A stretch of 64,000 nt of DNA, taken from contig NZ_FCOK02000031.1 of assembly GCF_001544555.2 (NCBI RefSeq), positions 34,068 to 98,067 of the forward strand, read 5' to 3'. Positions 1-8,322 of the stretch are shown here, in pieces; the first letter of the stretch is position 1, and each line of letters opens with the position of its first letter. Both the position numbers and the translations under genes were made by a program. Below the pieces are notes generated by a model. The model saw nothing but the letters and a program-made list of their open reading frames with translations, was not told the origin of the DNA and did no database searches. Source of the stretch: Caballeronia udeis. Its GTDB lineage: Bacteria; Pseudomonadota; Gammaproteobacteria; Burkholderiales; Burkholderiaceae.

Positions 1-39
1 GCAACGCAGAACGTATCTATCGCATCTGAAGGAGACAGT

Positions 40-1563
40 ATGGGCAATACCAATCCGCCTCGGCTTGAGCTAAGGCACGCGAGCAAATCGTTTGGCCGCG
101 TGCGTGCGCTTGGCGACGGCAGCCTCGCGATGTGGCCGGGTGAAGTGCATGCATTGCTCGGCGAGAACGGCGCGGGCAAGTCGACTCTGGTCAAGCTGCT
201 TGCCGGTGTGTATCAGCCGGATTCAGGCGAACTGCTGGTCGACGGACAGCCCCGTACGTTTGCGAATCCCGCTGAAGCACGCGACGCAGGTATTGCCGTG
301 ATCTATCAGGAACCGACGTTGTTCGCGGACCTCTCCATTGCGGAAAACATCTACATGGGACGTCAGCCGCGCGACCGGATCGGCCGGATCCGTTATGACG
401 AAATGAATCGCGAGGTGGACGCGCTGTTGCAATCGCTTGGCGTCAACCTGCGCGCGGAACGCCTGGTGCGCGGTTTGTCCATCGCGGATCAGCAAGTGGT
501 CGAGATCGCCAAGGCGCTCTCCCTGAACGCGAATGTGCTGATCATGGACGAGCCCACAGCAGCGTTGTCTCTGACAGAAGTGGAGCGCCTGTTCTCAATC
601 GTGCGCGCATTGCGTGAACGCAACGCCGCCATTCTTTTCATCACGCACCGGCTGGACGAAGTATTCGCGCTGACGCAGCGCCTGACGATCATGCGCGACG
701 GCCTGAAAGTCTTCGACGCCATGACCGCCGACATGACCATCGATTCGATCGTCAGCAAGATGGTCGGCCGCGATCTCGATACCTTCTATCCGAAAGCGGA
801 TGTCGCGCCCGGCGAGGTGCGTCTTTCGGTGCGTAACCTGACGCGCGACGGTGTGTTCAAGAACGTCTCGTTCGAGGTCCGCGCGGGTGAGATCGTGGCG
901 TTGGCGGGGCTGGTTGGTGCAGGGCGCAGCGAGGTGGCACGCGCCATCTTCGGCATCGATCATGTGGATGCGGGCGAGGTTCATATCGCCGGCAAGCCGT
1001 TGCAGCTCGGCCGGCCGCAGGCGGCGGTCCGCGCGGGTCTGGCGCTGGTGCCGGAGGACCGGCGCGCGCAAGGTCTTGCGTTGGAACTGAGCATTGCGCG
1101 CAATGCGTCGCTGACGGTGCTCGGACGCCTTGTGCGGCACGGGTTGATCTCGTCACGCAGCGAGAACACGCTTGCCGCCGACTGGGGCAAGCGACTGCGG
1201 CTCAAAGCGAGCGATATGGATGCCCCTGTTGGCACGCTGTCGGGCGGCAATCAGCAGAAGGTCGTGCTCGGAAAGTGGCTTGCCACAGGGCCTAAAGTGC
1301 TGATCATCGACGAACCGACTCGCGGCATTGATGTGGGCGCCAAGGCGGAGGTGTACCGGACACTTGCTGAACTGGTTCGCGAAGGCATGGCAGTCCTGAT
1401 GATTTCGAGCGAGCTGCCTGAAGTGCTCGGCATGGCCGATCGAATTCTTGTGATGCATGAAGGGCGTATCAGCGCCGACATTGCACGCGCCGATGCAAAC
1501 GAAGAACGCGTGATGAGCGCCGCGCTCGGTGCCTCGCCGTCCATGTTGGGGAAGGCGGCATGA
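40..1563 (+). CDS. rhaT: Sugar (probable rhamnose) ABC transporter, double ATP-binding protein
   Basis: This is a 507-residue cytoplasmic ATPase with two ABC domains in one chain, the layout of the sugar importers RbsA, XylG and RhaT. The first domain has Walker A GENGAGKST at about 41-49 and an 'IMDEPTAAL' Walker B. The second has the degenerate P-loop GLVGAGRSE near 290, typical of the family, and the signature LSGGNQQK near 400 followed by IIDEPTRGIDVG. The start is supported by AAGGAGAC eight bases upstream. The next gene overlaps it by four bases (ATGATG around the stop), so it is one transcription unit with two permeases and a binding protein. The rhamnose assignment rests on remembered likeness of the permeases and binding protein to rhizobial RhaP/Q/S; another pentose or deoxyhexose is possible. 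Confidence 0.85.
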   Translation: MGNTNPPRLELRHASKSFGRVRALGDGSLAMWPGEVHALLGENGAGKSTLVKLLAGVYQPDSGELLVDGQPRTFANPAEARDAGIAVIYQEPTLFADLSIAENIYMGRQPRDRIGRIRYDEMNREVDALLQSLGVNLRAERLVRGLSIADQQVVEIAKALSLNANVLIMDEPTAALSLTEVERLFSIVRALRERNAAILFITHRLDEVFALTQRLTIMRDGLKVFDAMTADMTIDSIVSKMVGRDLDTFYPKADVAPGEVRLSVRNLTRDGVFKNVSFEVRAGEIVALAGLVGAGRSEVARAIFGIDHVDAGEVHIAGKPLQLGRPQAAVRAGLALVPEDRRAQGLALELSIARNASLTVLGRLVRHGLISSRSENTLAADWGKRLRLKASDMDAPVGTLSGGNQQKVVLGKWLATGPKVLIIDEPTRGIDVGAKAEVYRTLAELVREGMAVLMISSELPEVLGMADRILVMHEGRISADIARADANEERVMSAALGASPSMLGKAA

Positions 1564-2603
1564 TGACACGACATTCTCCCGCCATGCCCGCCGTGCACGC
1601 GCCCAAACAGAAGCGCCGCAATCTGCTGGCGGAGCTCGTTCGCAGCCGCGAGGCAACCCTGTTTGTCGTGCTGATTGCGCTGGTCGCAGCCACTGCCGCG
1701 GTGAAACCCGAGTTCCTGAACCTGCAGAACCTGCGTGATGTGCTGCTCAATGTATCGATCATCGGCTTGCTCACGGCGGGCATGACGGTCGTGATGCTGA
1801 TGCGGCATATCGATCTGTCGGTAGCGTCCGTTGTTGGTGTCAGCGCGTATTCGGTCGGTAGTCTCTTCGTGATCTTTCCGCACATGCCGATCGCGGTCGC
1901 AATGCTCGCGGGCATCGCCATCGGTCTCGCGATCGGCGCGGTGAACGGCACGCTTATCACGTTCGGGCGCGTGCCTTCGCTGGTGGCGACGTTATCGACG
2001 TTGTACATCGTGCGCGGTGCCGATTACGCCTGGGTCCACGGCGGCCAGATCAACGCGACCAGCCTTCCCGATGCGTTCTCGCGCATCGCGACGGGTTCGC
2101 TGCTCGGCTTGCCGAACCTGGTGTTGATAGCGGTGGTCGTGCTGTTGGCAATGGGCGTCTATCTCAAGCAATATCGCGGCGGGCGTGAGCATTATGCGAT
2201 CGGGTCGAACCCGGAAGCCGCGCGGCTGGCAGGTATTCGCGTGGAGCGCCGCGTGATGATCGGCTTCCTGTTGTCCGGCGCGATTGCGGGGCTTGCAGGG
2301 GTCTTGTGGCTGGCTCGCTTCGGCACTGTGGAAGCGAGCACGGCGAAGGGCATCGAGTTGCAGGTGGTGGCCGCGGCGGTGGTGGGCAGCGTGGCGATCA
2401 CGGGCGGCGTGGGCACCATCCTCGGCGCGACGCTCGGTGCGCTCGTGCTCGGCGTGATCAACATTGCGCTGGTGGTGTTGCGCGTATCGCCATTCTGGCA
2501 GCAGGCCATTCAGGGAGCGCTGATCGTTGCGGCGATCACGCTCGACACACTGCTCGCGCGCTCGGTCGCGCGCCGCATGATGAGGAAACGCGATCATGGC
2601 TAA
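1560..2603 (+). CDS. rhaP: Sugar (probable rhamnose) ABC transporter permease 1
   Basis: This 347-residue inner-membrane permease belongs to the BPD_transp_2 (RbsC-like) family. It has a basic cytoplasmic N-terminus (about residues 1-35) and then roughly eight to ten hydrophobic segments. The family hallmarks are visible: 'MRHIDLSVASVVG' near residue 82, 'IGSNPEAARLAGI' near 215 (the cytoplasmic loop that contacts the ATPase) and glycine-rich 'GSVAITGGVGTILGA' near 280. It overlaps the ATPase gene by four bases and the next permease by eight, so the three are translationally coupled. It should pair with the second permease as a heterodimer, as RhaP and RhaQ do. Confidence 0.82.
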   Translation: MMTRHSPAMPAVHAPKQKRRNLLAELVRSREATLFVVLIALVAATAAVKPEFLNLQNLRDVLLNVSIIGLLTAGMTVVMLMRHIDLSVASVVGVSAYSVGSLFVIFPHMPIAVAMLAGIAIGLAIGAVNGTLITFGRVPSLVATLSTLYIVRGADYAWVHGGQINATSLPDAFSRIATGSLLGLPNLVLIAVVVLLAMGVYLKQYRGGREHYAIGSNPEAARLAGIRVERRVMIGFLLSGAIAGLAGVLWLARFGTVEASTAKGIELQVVAAAVVGSVAITGGVGTILGATLGALVLGVINIALVVLRVSPFWQQAIQGALIVAAITLDTLLARSVARRMMRKRDHG

Positions 2604-3600
2604 ACCCGATTCCGCACTCGCCTTGACACGCCGCCGGCACCTCTCGTGGGAGTCCATGCTGGTCGTGGTGCTCGTGCTGGGACTGATCCTCGGGCGCGTG
2701 TTGTCGCCCATGTTCCTCTCGAGCGCCAACCTCTCGAACATGCTTGCCGACTTCACCGAGATCGCCCTGATCGCGTTGCCGATGACGCTGATCATTGTCG
2801 CAGCCGAAATCGATTTGTCGGTGGCGTCGGTGCTGGGTGCATCGAGTGCGCTGATGGGCGTGCTCTGGCACATGGGCCTGCCCATGCCGCTCGTGATCGC
2901 CATTGTATTGGTCGCGGGAACGCTTGCAGGCCTGTTCAACGGGCTGGTGATCGTGCGCTTCAATCTTCCCTCGCTGGCTGTCACCATCGGCACCCTCGCG
3001 CTGTTTCGCGGCCTGGCGTATGTCCTGCTGGGCGACCAGGCTGTCGCTGATTTTCCCGCGTCTTATACCGCGTTCGGAATGGATACCGTCGCCGCGTTCC
3101 TGCCCATGCCATTCGTCCTCGTCATCATGGGTGCGGTCGTTTTCACGGTGCTGCTGCAGGCCACGCCGTTCGGACGCAGCCTCTACGCAATCGGCGCGAA
3201 TCCGGTTGCCGCGCAATTTTCCGGTATCGATGTAGCGCGTACAAAGCTCAAGCTTTTCATGTTGTCCGGCGCGATGAGCGCGCTCGCGGGTGTCGTTTAT
3301 ACATTGCGCTTCACGAGCGCTCGCGGCGACAACGGCGAGGGGTTCGAACTGTCGGTGATCGCGGCCGTGCTGTTCGGCGGCGTGAGCATCTTCGGTGGAC
3401 GCGGGTCCATGATCGGTGTGCTTCTTTCATTGCTGATCATTGGCGTGTTGCGCAATGCGTTGACGCTCTCGGATGTATCGAGCGAGACGCTGACCATTGT
3501 GACGGGTGGTTTGTTGTTGTCGTCGGTGCTGATTCCGAACCTTGTTGCACGTTGGCGTGTCATGCGCGAAAAGCGCTTGATGACGCAGACGCTTATCTGA
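2596..3600 (+). CDS. rhaQ: Sugar (probable rhamnose) ABC transporter permease 2
   Basis: This 334-residue inner-membrane permease is paralogous to the preceding gene. It starts inside the end of that gene (eight-base overlap). The conserved segments are 'AAEIDLSVASVLGASS' near residue 72, 'IGANPVAAQFSGI' near 199 and 'LFGGVSIFGGRGSMIG' near 260, all typical of RbsC-type permeases. The second conserved loop carries the residues thought to dock onto the ATPase. Two different permeases with one fused ATPase is the arrangement of rhamnose-type importers, whereas ribose systems use one permease twice. That supports the rhamnose label but does not prove it. Confidence 0.82.
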   Translation: MAKPDSALALTRRRHLSWESMLVVVLVLGLILGRVLSPMFLSSANLSNMLADFTEIALIALPMTLIIVAAEIDLSVASVLGASSALMGVLWHMGLPMPLVIAIVLVAGTLAGLFNGLVIVRFNLPSLAVTIGTLALFRGLAYVLLGDQAVADFPASYTAFGMDTVAAFLPMPFVLVIMGAVVFTVLLQATPFGRSLYAIGANPVAAQFSGIDVARTKLKLFMLSGAMSALAGVVYTLRFTSARGDNGEGFELSVIAAVLFGGVSIFGGRGSMIGVLLSLLIIGVLRNALTLSDVSSETLTIVTGGLLLSSVLIPNLVARWRVMREKRLMTQTLI

Positions 3601-3680
3601 AGCTTGGCTTTTTAAAACCAGCGTGAAGACTCCGGCCATTCGTGGAACCGGAGCAGCGCGCGACATCAGGAGACACAAGC

Positions 3681-4706
3681 ATGTTCAAACCCTTCCAGTC
3701 CATTCGCGGTCCGGCGCTATGCGCTGCGCTGATCGCGGTGTCCGTCGCGGCAGTGATTCCGCTCAGCGCACACGCCGCGGACCTGAAAAAAGACCTGAAA
3801 ATAGCGTTCCTGCCCAAGCAGATCAACAACCCGTACGAAGTGATTGCCGACGACGGCGGTCTGGCGGCGATCAAGGAGATGGGCGGCCAGGGCAAGGTAG
3901 TCGGCCCGTCCGACGCGGGCGCGTCGTCGCAAGTCCAGTACATCAACACGCTGATCACGCAGCGCCAGGACGCTATCGTGATTGCCGCCAATGACGCCAA
4001 CGCGGTCGTGCCTTACCTGAAGAAAGCGATGGCCCAGGGCATCAAGGTTGTTACCTTCGATTCGGATACCGCACCTGACGGCCGCCAGATCTTCGTCAAC
4101 CAGGCGAACTCGGAAGCAATCGGACGGGGGCAGGTGCAGCTGATGTCGAAGCTGATAGGCGGCGAAGGCGAGTTCGCGATCCTCTCAGCTACACCGAACG
4201 CCACGAACCAGAACACCTGGATCAAGTGGATGGAGGAGGAGCTGAAGAAGCCTGAATATTCGAAGATGAAGCTGGTAAAGATTGCCTACGGCAACGACGA
4301 CGACCAGAAGTCATTCGTGGAAACGCAGGGCCTGTTGCAGGCGTATCCGAACCTGAAGGGCATCATTTCCCCCACGACCGTGGGCATTTCGGCGGCGGCT
4401 CGCTATGTCTCGACTTCGCCGGCCAAGGGTAAGGTCATGGTGACCGGACTCGGCACGCCGAACCAGATGCGCGCGTTCATCAAGAACGGCACGGTGAAGG
4501 CGTTCCAGTTGTGGGATCCGGGTCAACTCGGCTATCTCGCGGCGTACGCGGCAGCTAATCTTGCTTCAGGCACGATCACGGGCAAGGAAGGCGACAGCTT
4601 CGATGCAGGCAAGCTGGGCAAGCGTACGGTGGGCAAGAGCGGCGAAGTCGTGCTTGGACCACCGACCACGTTTGATTCTTCGAATATCGACAACTTCAAT
4701 TTCTGA
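3681..4706 (+). CDS. rhaS: Sugar (probable rhamnose) ABC transporter periplasmic binding protein
   Basis: This is a 341-residue periplasmic binding protein of the LacI-like (type I) fold. A Sec signal peptide is clear: a basic start (MFKPFQSIRG), a hydrophobic core at about 11-28 and an AHA cleavage site near residue 32. The mature chain starts with 'KIAFLPKQINNPY', the usual first strand and ligand loop, followed by 'DAIVIAANDANA' and a 'VTFDSD' sugar-binding segment. I chose the ATG at 3681, which follows AGGAGA, rather than an upstream ATG at 3642 that would bury the signal peptide. It is last in the operon, about 80 bases after the second permease, and is followed by a strong hairpin terminator. 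Confidence 0.85.
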   Translation: MFKPFQSIRGPALCAALIAVSVAAVIPLSAHAADLKKDLKIAFLPKQINNPYEVIADDGGLAAIKEMGGQGKVVGPSDAGASSQVQYINTLITQRQDAIVIAANDANAVVPYLKKAMAQGIKVVTFDSDTAPDGRQIFVNQANSEAIGRGQVQLMSKLIGGEGEFAILSATPNATNQNTWIKWMEEELKKPEYSKMKLVKIAYGNDDDQKSFVETQGLLQAYPNLKGIISPTTVGISAAARYVSTSPAKGKVMVTGLGTPNQMRAFIKNGTVKAFQLWDPGQLGYLAAYAAANLASGTITGKEGDSFDAGKLGKRTVGKSGEVVLGPPTTFDSSNIDNFNF

Positions 4707-4757
4707 GGGTCGCCAACATTCGCTGCAACGTGATCGATCGCTCACGTCAGTGACATG

Positions 4758-4790
4758 AACAAGGAACGCCCTGCGGGGCGTTCTTTGTTC
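4758..4790 (+). terminator. Hairpin terminator after the sugar importer operon
   Basis: A near-perfect 15-bp stem (arms 4758-4772 and 4776-4790, one G-T pair, very short loop) lies about 50 bases after the binding-protein stop. The right arm carries TTCTTTGTTC, so the stem ends in a T-rich run. The symmetry would let it work for transcription from either side, but no close convergent gene needs it. Confidence 0.75.
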
Positions 4791-5023
4791 CAGCAAGCGT
4801 CGGGGGAGCTAGCCGACGTTCGCGGGCAGAGCCTTCATCCCGAGTGGAACGGATTGCCTGGGGCGTCGGACAGAACTGCCATTCCCGGGCCAGTCAGGAG
4901 GCAGGTGATGACGCAGTCTTTTTGGAGCTGCTGCGCATATGCCGCGCAGACACGCTCACCCCATGCCGCAAGGCATGCTGGGTGTTCCTATTTGCATCAG
5001 TGGTTACCACCGGGCCAGCGGCT
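4791..5023. other. Intergenic stretch without a visible gene
   Basis: With the terminator, 317 bases separate the importer operon from the H-NS-like gene on the other strand. I see only short overlapping frames here, none with a good ribosome binding site or a recognisable product. Confidence 0.6.
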
Positions 5024-5341
5024 TTAAACCCGGTAAAACTCGATATCCTGCCCGGCATGCACGGCGCGTTTCAACCACTCCGGCATGTCGCCTATCCCAT
5101 CCCACGTGTCGCCGTTTGCGCTTCTGAATACCGGCGTGGTGCCGTTGGCGTTCTCGGGCAACGAGGGCATTGACGGCAACGCGCGCTTCGAAGCCGCGCT
5201 GGAACCGTTCGTCAAAGGGGGAGGGGTAACGGAAACCGGCACGTCGGCCAATGCTTCGGCCAGCGCTGTTTCGGTAATGCCAAACTCAGCCATTCGGCTG
5301 CGCAAATAGGCAATGATGCTGTCTCGCTTTCTTTCGTCCAC
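5024..5341 (-). CDS. Small H-NS-family (nucleoid protein-like) protein
   Basis: This is a 105-residue protein. The last 35 residues, 'FRSANGDTWDGIGDMPEWL' and onward, align with the C-terminal DNA-binding domain of H-NS proteins (pattern GxTWxGxGxxPxWL). The first 30 residues (MDERKRDSII...) are a charged helix and the middle is a Ser/Pro-rich linker. H-NS domains usually insert a Q/R-G-R motif into the AT-rich minor groove. Here that place reads GIGDMP, with no arginine, so DNA contact may be weak or different. The oligomerisation region is much shorter than in classical H-NS (about 135 residues). It stands alone; no partner gene is close. Confidence 0.7.
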   Translation of the reverse strand: MDERKRDSIIAYLRSRMAEFGITETALAEALADVPVSVTPPPLTNGSSAASKRALPSMPSLPENANGTTPVFRSANGDTWDGIGDMPEWLKRAVHAGQDIEFYRV

Positions 5342-5746
5342 GGCTGTCCTGATTCAGCTTTTACTTTCTTGAAGGCGAGCCATCTGCCCGCGCGGACCGG
5401 GGCGGCTCGAGGAATAGTTGGGTTGACTAAAATCGTGGCGCGCCGAGTGACGCGCGTCAATTAGTGTAATACCGCAAATTACCGCTTTAACCCGCAACGC
5501 CCGATAATCGGACTTCTGCGAGCGCGCAGCTCGACAAACTGGTTACTGTGTTTGAGATCGGTGCGAGATGCGCAAGCCGCCGAGTCAGCGGCTGAGGCTC
5601 ACGACCAGATCGATGCACGGCTGGCGGCTGTTCATGTTTCAAAAGCACCATGATACAGCCGCTAATTTCAACAATTCGTCCACACAACCGCGGGCGCCAC
5701 AAGGAAATGATAGCGCCGAATGCCGCTATTGTATGCCTAAATCATT
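5342..5746. other. Intergenic stretch upstream of the H-NS-like gene
   Basis: About 405 bases with no frame I would call a gene. It must hold the promoter of the H-NS-like gene (minus strand). The part from 5640 to 5760 is clearly more AT-rich than its surroundings, as expected for a promoter or the end of the next unit. Confidence 0.5.
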
Positions 5747-5992
5747 TTAGCGATTATGTTGCTCGCCAGGTAATTCAGCGCCATGCGCGCGAATTGCCGC
5801 AATCAGCTCTGCCGGCGTGATTTCATAACGCACTTCACGATGGATGCCGGCCTTCCGTTCATCGATCTCTATCAGCAGGACGGCCTTGCCGTCGGGCGCA
5901 GGTTCGAGGCGCAACGTCCGCACTTCCTGACCGGTGGCTTCATCGCGCTCCGTCAGCAAGGTCATGGATCCTGTGGCGGGACTTCTGGTCAT
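5747..5992 (-). CDS. Conserved-looking small protein of unknown function
   Basis: An 81-residue acidic protein with no signal peptide or membrane segment. It has alternating short strands ('VRTLRLEPAPDGKAVLLIEIDE') followed by a strand-helix 'VRYEITPAELIAAIRAHG', the look of a compact alpha/beta domain. A good ribosome binding site (AAGGGAG) lies about six bases before the ATG, which is the main reason I accept it. I do not recognise the family. No operon partner is evident: the flanking intergenic stretches are 260-400 bases. Confidence 0.6.
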   Translation of the reverse strand: MTRSPATGSMTLLTERDEATGQEVRTLRLEPAPDGKAVLLIEIDERKAGIHREVRYEITPAELIAAIRAHGAELPGEQHNR

Positions 5993-6256
5993 TCATTTTC
6001 TCCCTTCCGATATCCAACATCTCTCTTGTTGAGACCCTTCGAACGGCTTACCCGCCGCTGCCGTTCACAGAAAAGCACTAAAAGCGGGCGCAGGACGGCG
6101 GATCTCAAGGCCGCCGACCTCATTATTGCTTGTCAAAACGATACCCGTCCAGCGTCAGAATGCGTGTTCGCTGCGCCGCTAAACCATTGACATCAGGTTG
6201 ACATCGCCGTGACATCCGTGAAGCGACGCAACTGGCGCAATGCCACTACGCCACCA

Positions 6257-7246
6257 CTACGCCGCCACCGCCGCGCGGGCCTGCGCCGTGATCTCGAACG
6301 AGCGCAGCCGGGCGGCGTGATCGTAGATTTGCGCGGTCACCATCAATTCGTCCGGTTGCGTTTGTTCGATCAGCGACGCCAGTCCGGCCTCCACCTGCTG
6401 CTGGTCGCCAATCACCGAGCATGCGAGCGAGTGTTCCACGCCGGCGCGTTCGGCCTCGTTCCACGGAATCTGCGCGACGGGTGGCGGCAACTGGCCAGGC
6501 GTGCCGCGTCGCAGATTGATGAATTGCTGTTGCAACGATGTGAAGAGAAACTCCGCTTCCGCCGTGGTGTCGGCGGCAAAAACATTCACACCGACCATCG
6601 CGTAAGGCCGGTCGAGTTGCTTCGACGGGCGGAATTGCGTCCGGTACACCTGCAGCGCGGTCAGCAGGTAGTCGGGCGCGAAATGCGACGCGAAAGCGAA
6701 CGGCAGGCCGAGCGCGGCGGCGAGCTGGGCGCTGAAGGTGGATGAACCGAGCAGCCAGATCGGCACATTCAGCCCGGCGCCCGGTACGGCGCGTACGCGC
6801 TGGCCTTCCACCGGATCGGCGAAATAGCGCTGTAATTCCACGACGTCATCGGGGAAATTATCCGCGCTGCCCTGGAGATCGCGGCGCAATGCGCGGGCGG
6901 TCGTCTGGTCGGTCCCGGGCGCGCGGCCGAGGCCAAGATCGATACGCCCGGGAAACAGCGACGCCAGCGTGCCGAACTGCTCCGCGATCACGAGTGGCGC
7001 GTGGTTCGGCAGCATCACACCGCCCGAGCCGACGCGGATCGTGCTTGTTCCGGCGGCGACGTGCCCGATCACCACGGACGTTGCCGCGCTGGCGATTCCG
7101 GTCATGTTGTGATGCTCGGCCAGCCAGAATCGCAGGTAGCCGAGTTTTTCGGCATGCTGGGCCAGTTCGCGCGAGTGCCGGAACGCGTCGGCGGCGGTGG
7201 ATCCGGCGGGAATGGGGGATAAATCTAGGACTGAAAACGGGATCAT
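6257..7246 (-). CDS. YhbW-like LLM-class flavin-dependent oxidoreductase
   Basis: This 329-residue cytoplasmic protein is a bacterial luciferase-like (LLM) flavin monooxygenase. From the start 'MIPFSVLDLSPIPAGST' through 'WLAEHHNMTGIASAATSV' (near residue 50), 'GSGGVMLPNHAPLVIAEQF' (near 85) and 'PGRIDLGLGRAPGTD' it closely follows E. coli YhbW, of the alkanal monooxygenase-like group. The physiological substrate of that group is not established. I start it at 7246, which GGAAG precedes; an in-frame ATG four codons earlier (7258) is also possible. It is a single gene flanked by the unrelated gene at 7401 on the same strand. Confidence 0.88.
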   Translation of the reverse strand: MIPFSVLDLSPIPAGSTAADAFRHSRELAQHAEKLGYLRFWLAEHHNMTGIASAATSVVIGHVAAGTSTIRVGSGGVMLPNHAPLVIAEQFGTLASLFPGRIDLGLGRAPGTDQTTARALRRDLQGSADNFPDDVVELQRYFADPVEGQRVRAVPGAGLNVPIWLLGSSTFSAQLAAALGLPFAFASHFAPDYLLTALQVYRTQFRPSKQLDRPYAMVGVNVFAADTTAEAEFLFTSLQQQFINLRRGTPGQLPPPVAQIPWNEAERAGVEHSLACSVIGDQQQVEAGLASLIEQTQPDELMVTAQIYDHAARLRSFEITAQARAAVAA

Positions 7247-7400
7247 TGCGGCTTCCATGGCTTCGTGCATCGGCGGCGCGCGGGCACCAGTGATCCGGCT
7301 ACCGCCGGGCGCACACTCCCGGATGAAAATCCAGGGCGCTCCGTGCACGTGGGTAAAAACCGATTGTGCCGAAAGTCAGGAAAGTCTGCCGTGACCGCCC

Positions 7401-8219
7401 TCAGGCGAGGCGGGGATAACCGCGTTTAACGGCGTCCGTTTCGATGTCAAGAATGCTGCCGTAGCCGTTAAGCGGGCGCCTGGCAAAACCGTCGAGCTTG
7501 AGCCGTTTTGCCAGAGGACGATCGTGCGCGACGGCGTCGGCGAGTGCGCTCACCAGTGCCTCGATACCCTCCGCCGGCACCCGTTTCGATGCAATCAGCG
7601 GCAAGCCCGGCGCACTTTGCGTCGTGCCGATTTCGACTAACCCGCGGGCAAGATGCGGAAGGTGGTCGAGTACGAACGCGAAGCTCACGCAGTCGATGGC
7701 GGCAACGTCGGCCCGATTGTCCTGCAGGGCTTGCAGCGAGGCCAGGTGCCCGCCCGTTTCGATCACCGATGCGAAGAACGGTCGGCCGCCGGCAAGCGGC
7801 GCAACCGCGCTGCGCAACAGGTTCATGCCGCTGTTCGAATCGGAGGTGTTGTACGCGGCGCGGTGTCCGCGGCATTGCGCGAGCGACGTGACGTTGGCGG
7901 CGGCTCTCGCGACCAGCACGCTGTGATAGTCGCCGTCCGCGCAGCCATCGACGGTGAAAACGGGTGTAGTGACAAGCTGCACGCGTCCTGCGAGCGCTTT
8001 TACCAGCGGATAACCGCATGTCTGCGACAGCAGCAGGTCGTTACGCAGCCAGAAATCGTGCAGGGATGTTTCGGGATCGACTAGGGCGAGCGTGTCGCCG
8101 CGTGCATCGAGCCACGGCCGCAAGCGGCGATGAACATGGTCGAGCAAAACGCGCCAGTCGCCGGCGAGTGCCGGCGTGACGTTGTACATCGGTAGTGCAG
8201 CGACCCAGTTCATGCACAT
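7401..8219 (-). CDS. PhnD/SsuA-like substrate-binding protein without signal peptide
   Basis: A 272-residue protein of the phosphonate/phosphite-type binding protein fold (PhnD-like). Visible segments are 'AALPMYNVTPA' at the start, 'LSQTCGYPLVKALAG' near residue 65, 'AAYNTSDSNSGMNLLR' near 118 and 'VAAIDCVSFAFV' near 175; these are the ligand-loop regions of the family. It has no signal peptide, and no permease or ATPase gene is nearby, so it may act as a cytoplasmic ligand-binding protein or a stray homologue. Translation can start at 8219 or two codons later at 8213. The 40 bases just upstream are four 10-base repeats, each with a GGGA Shine-Dalgarno-like core. Confidence 0.75.
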   Translation of the reverse strand: MCMNWVAALPMYNVTPALAGDWRVLLDHVHRRLRPWLDARGDTLALVDPETSLHDFWLRNDLLLSQTCGYPLVKALAGRVQLVTTPVFTVDGCADGDYHSVLVARAAANVTSLAQCRGHRAAYNTSDSNSGMNLLRSAVAPLAGGRPFFASVIETGGHLASLQALQDNRADVAAIDCVSFAFVLDHLPHLARGLVEIGTTQSAPGLPLIASKRVPAEGIEALVSALADAVAHDRPLAKRLKLDGFARRPLNGYGSILDIETDAVKRGYPRLA

Positions 8220-8220
8220 T

Positions 8221-8260
8221 CTTTCCCGTTTTTTCCCGTTTTTTCCCGTTCTTTCCCATT
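8221..8260. repeat. Four tandem 10-bp units at the start of the PhnD-like gene
   Basis: Four consecutive 10-mers on the plus strand read CTTTCCCGTT, TTTTCCCGTT, TTTTCCCGTT, CTTTCCCATT. On the coding (minus) strand every unit carries GGGAAA, so the leader has four stacked Shine-Dalgarno-like cores, the last directly before the ATG. Confidence 0.9.
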
Positions 8261-8322
8261 ACGCCAGCCAATCGCCAGCCACTACCGATACCCCGGTGTG
8301 CGGCCGGAACGACATTTACATG

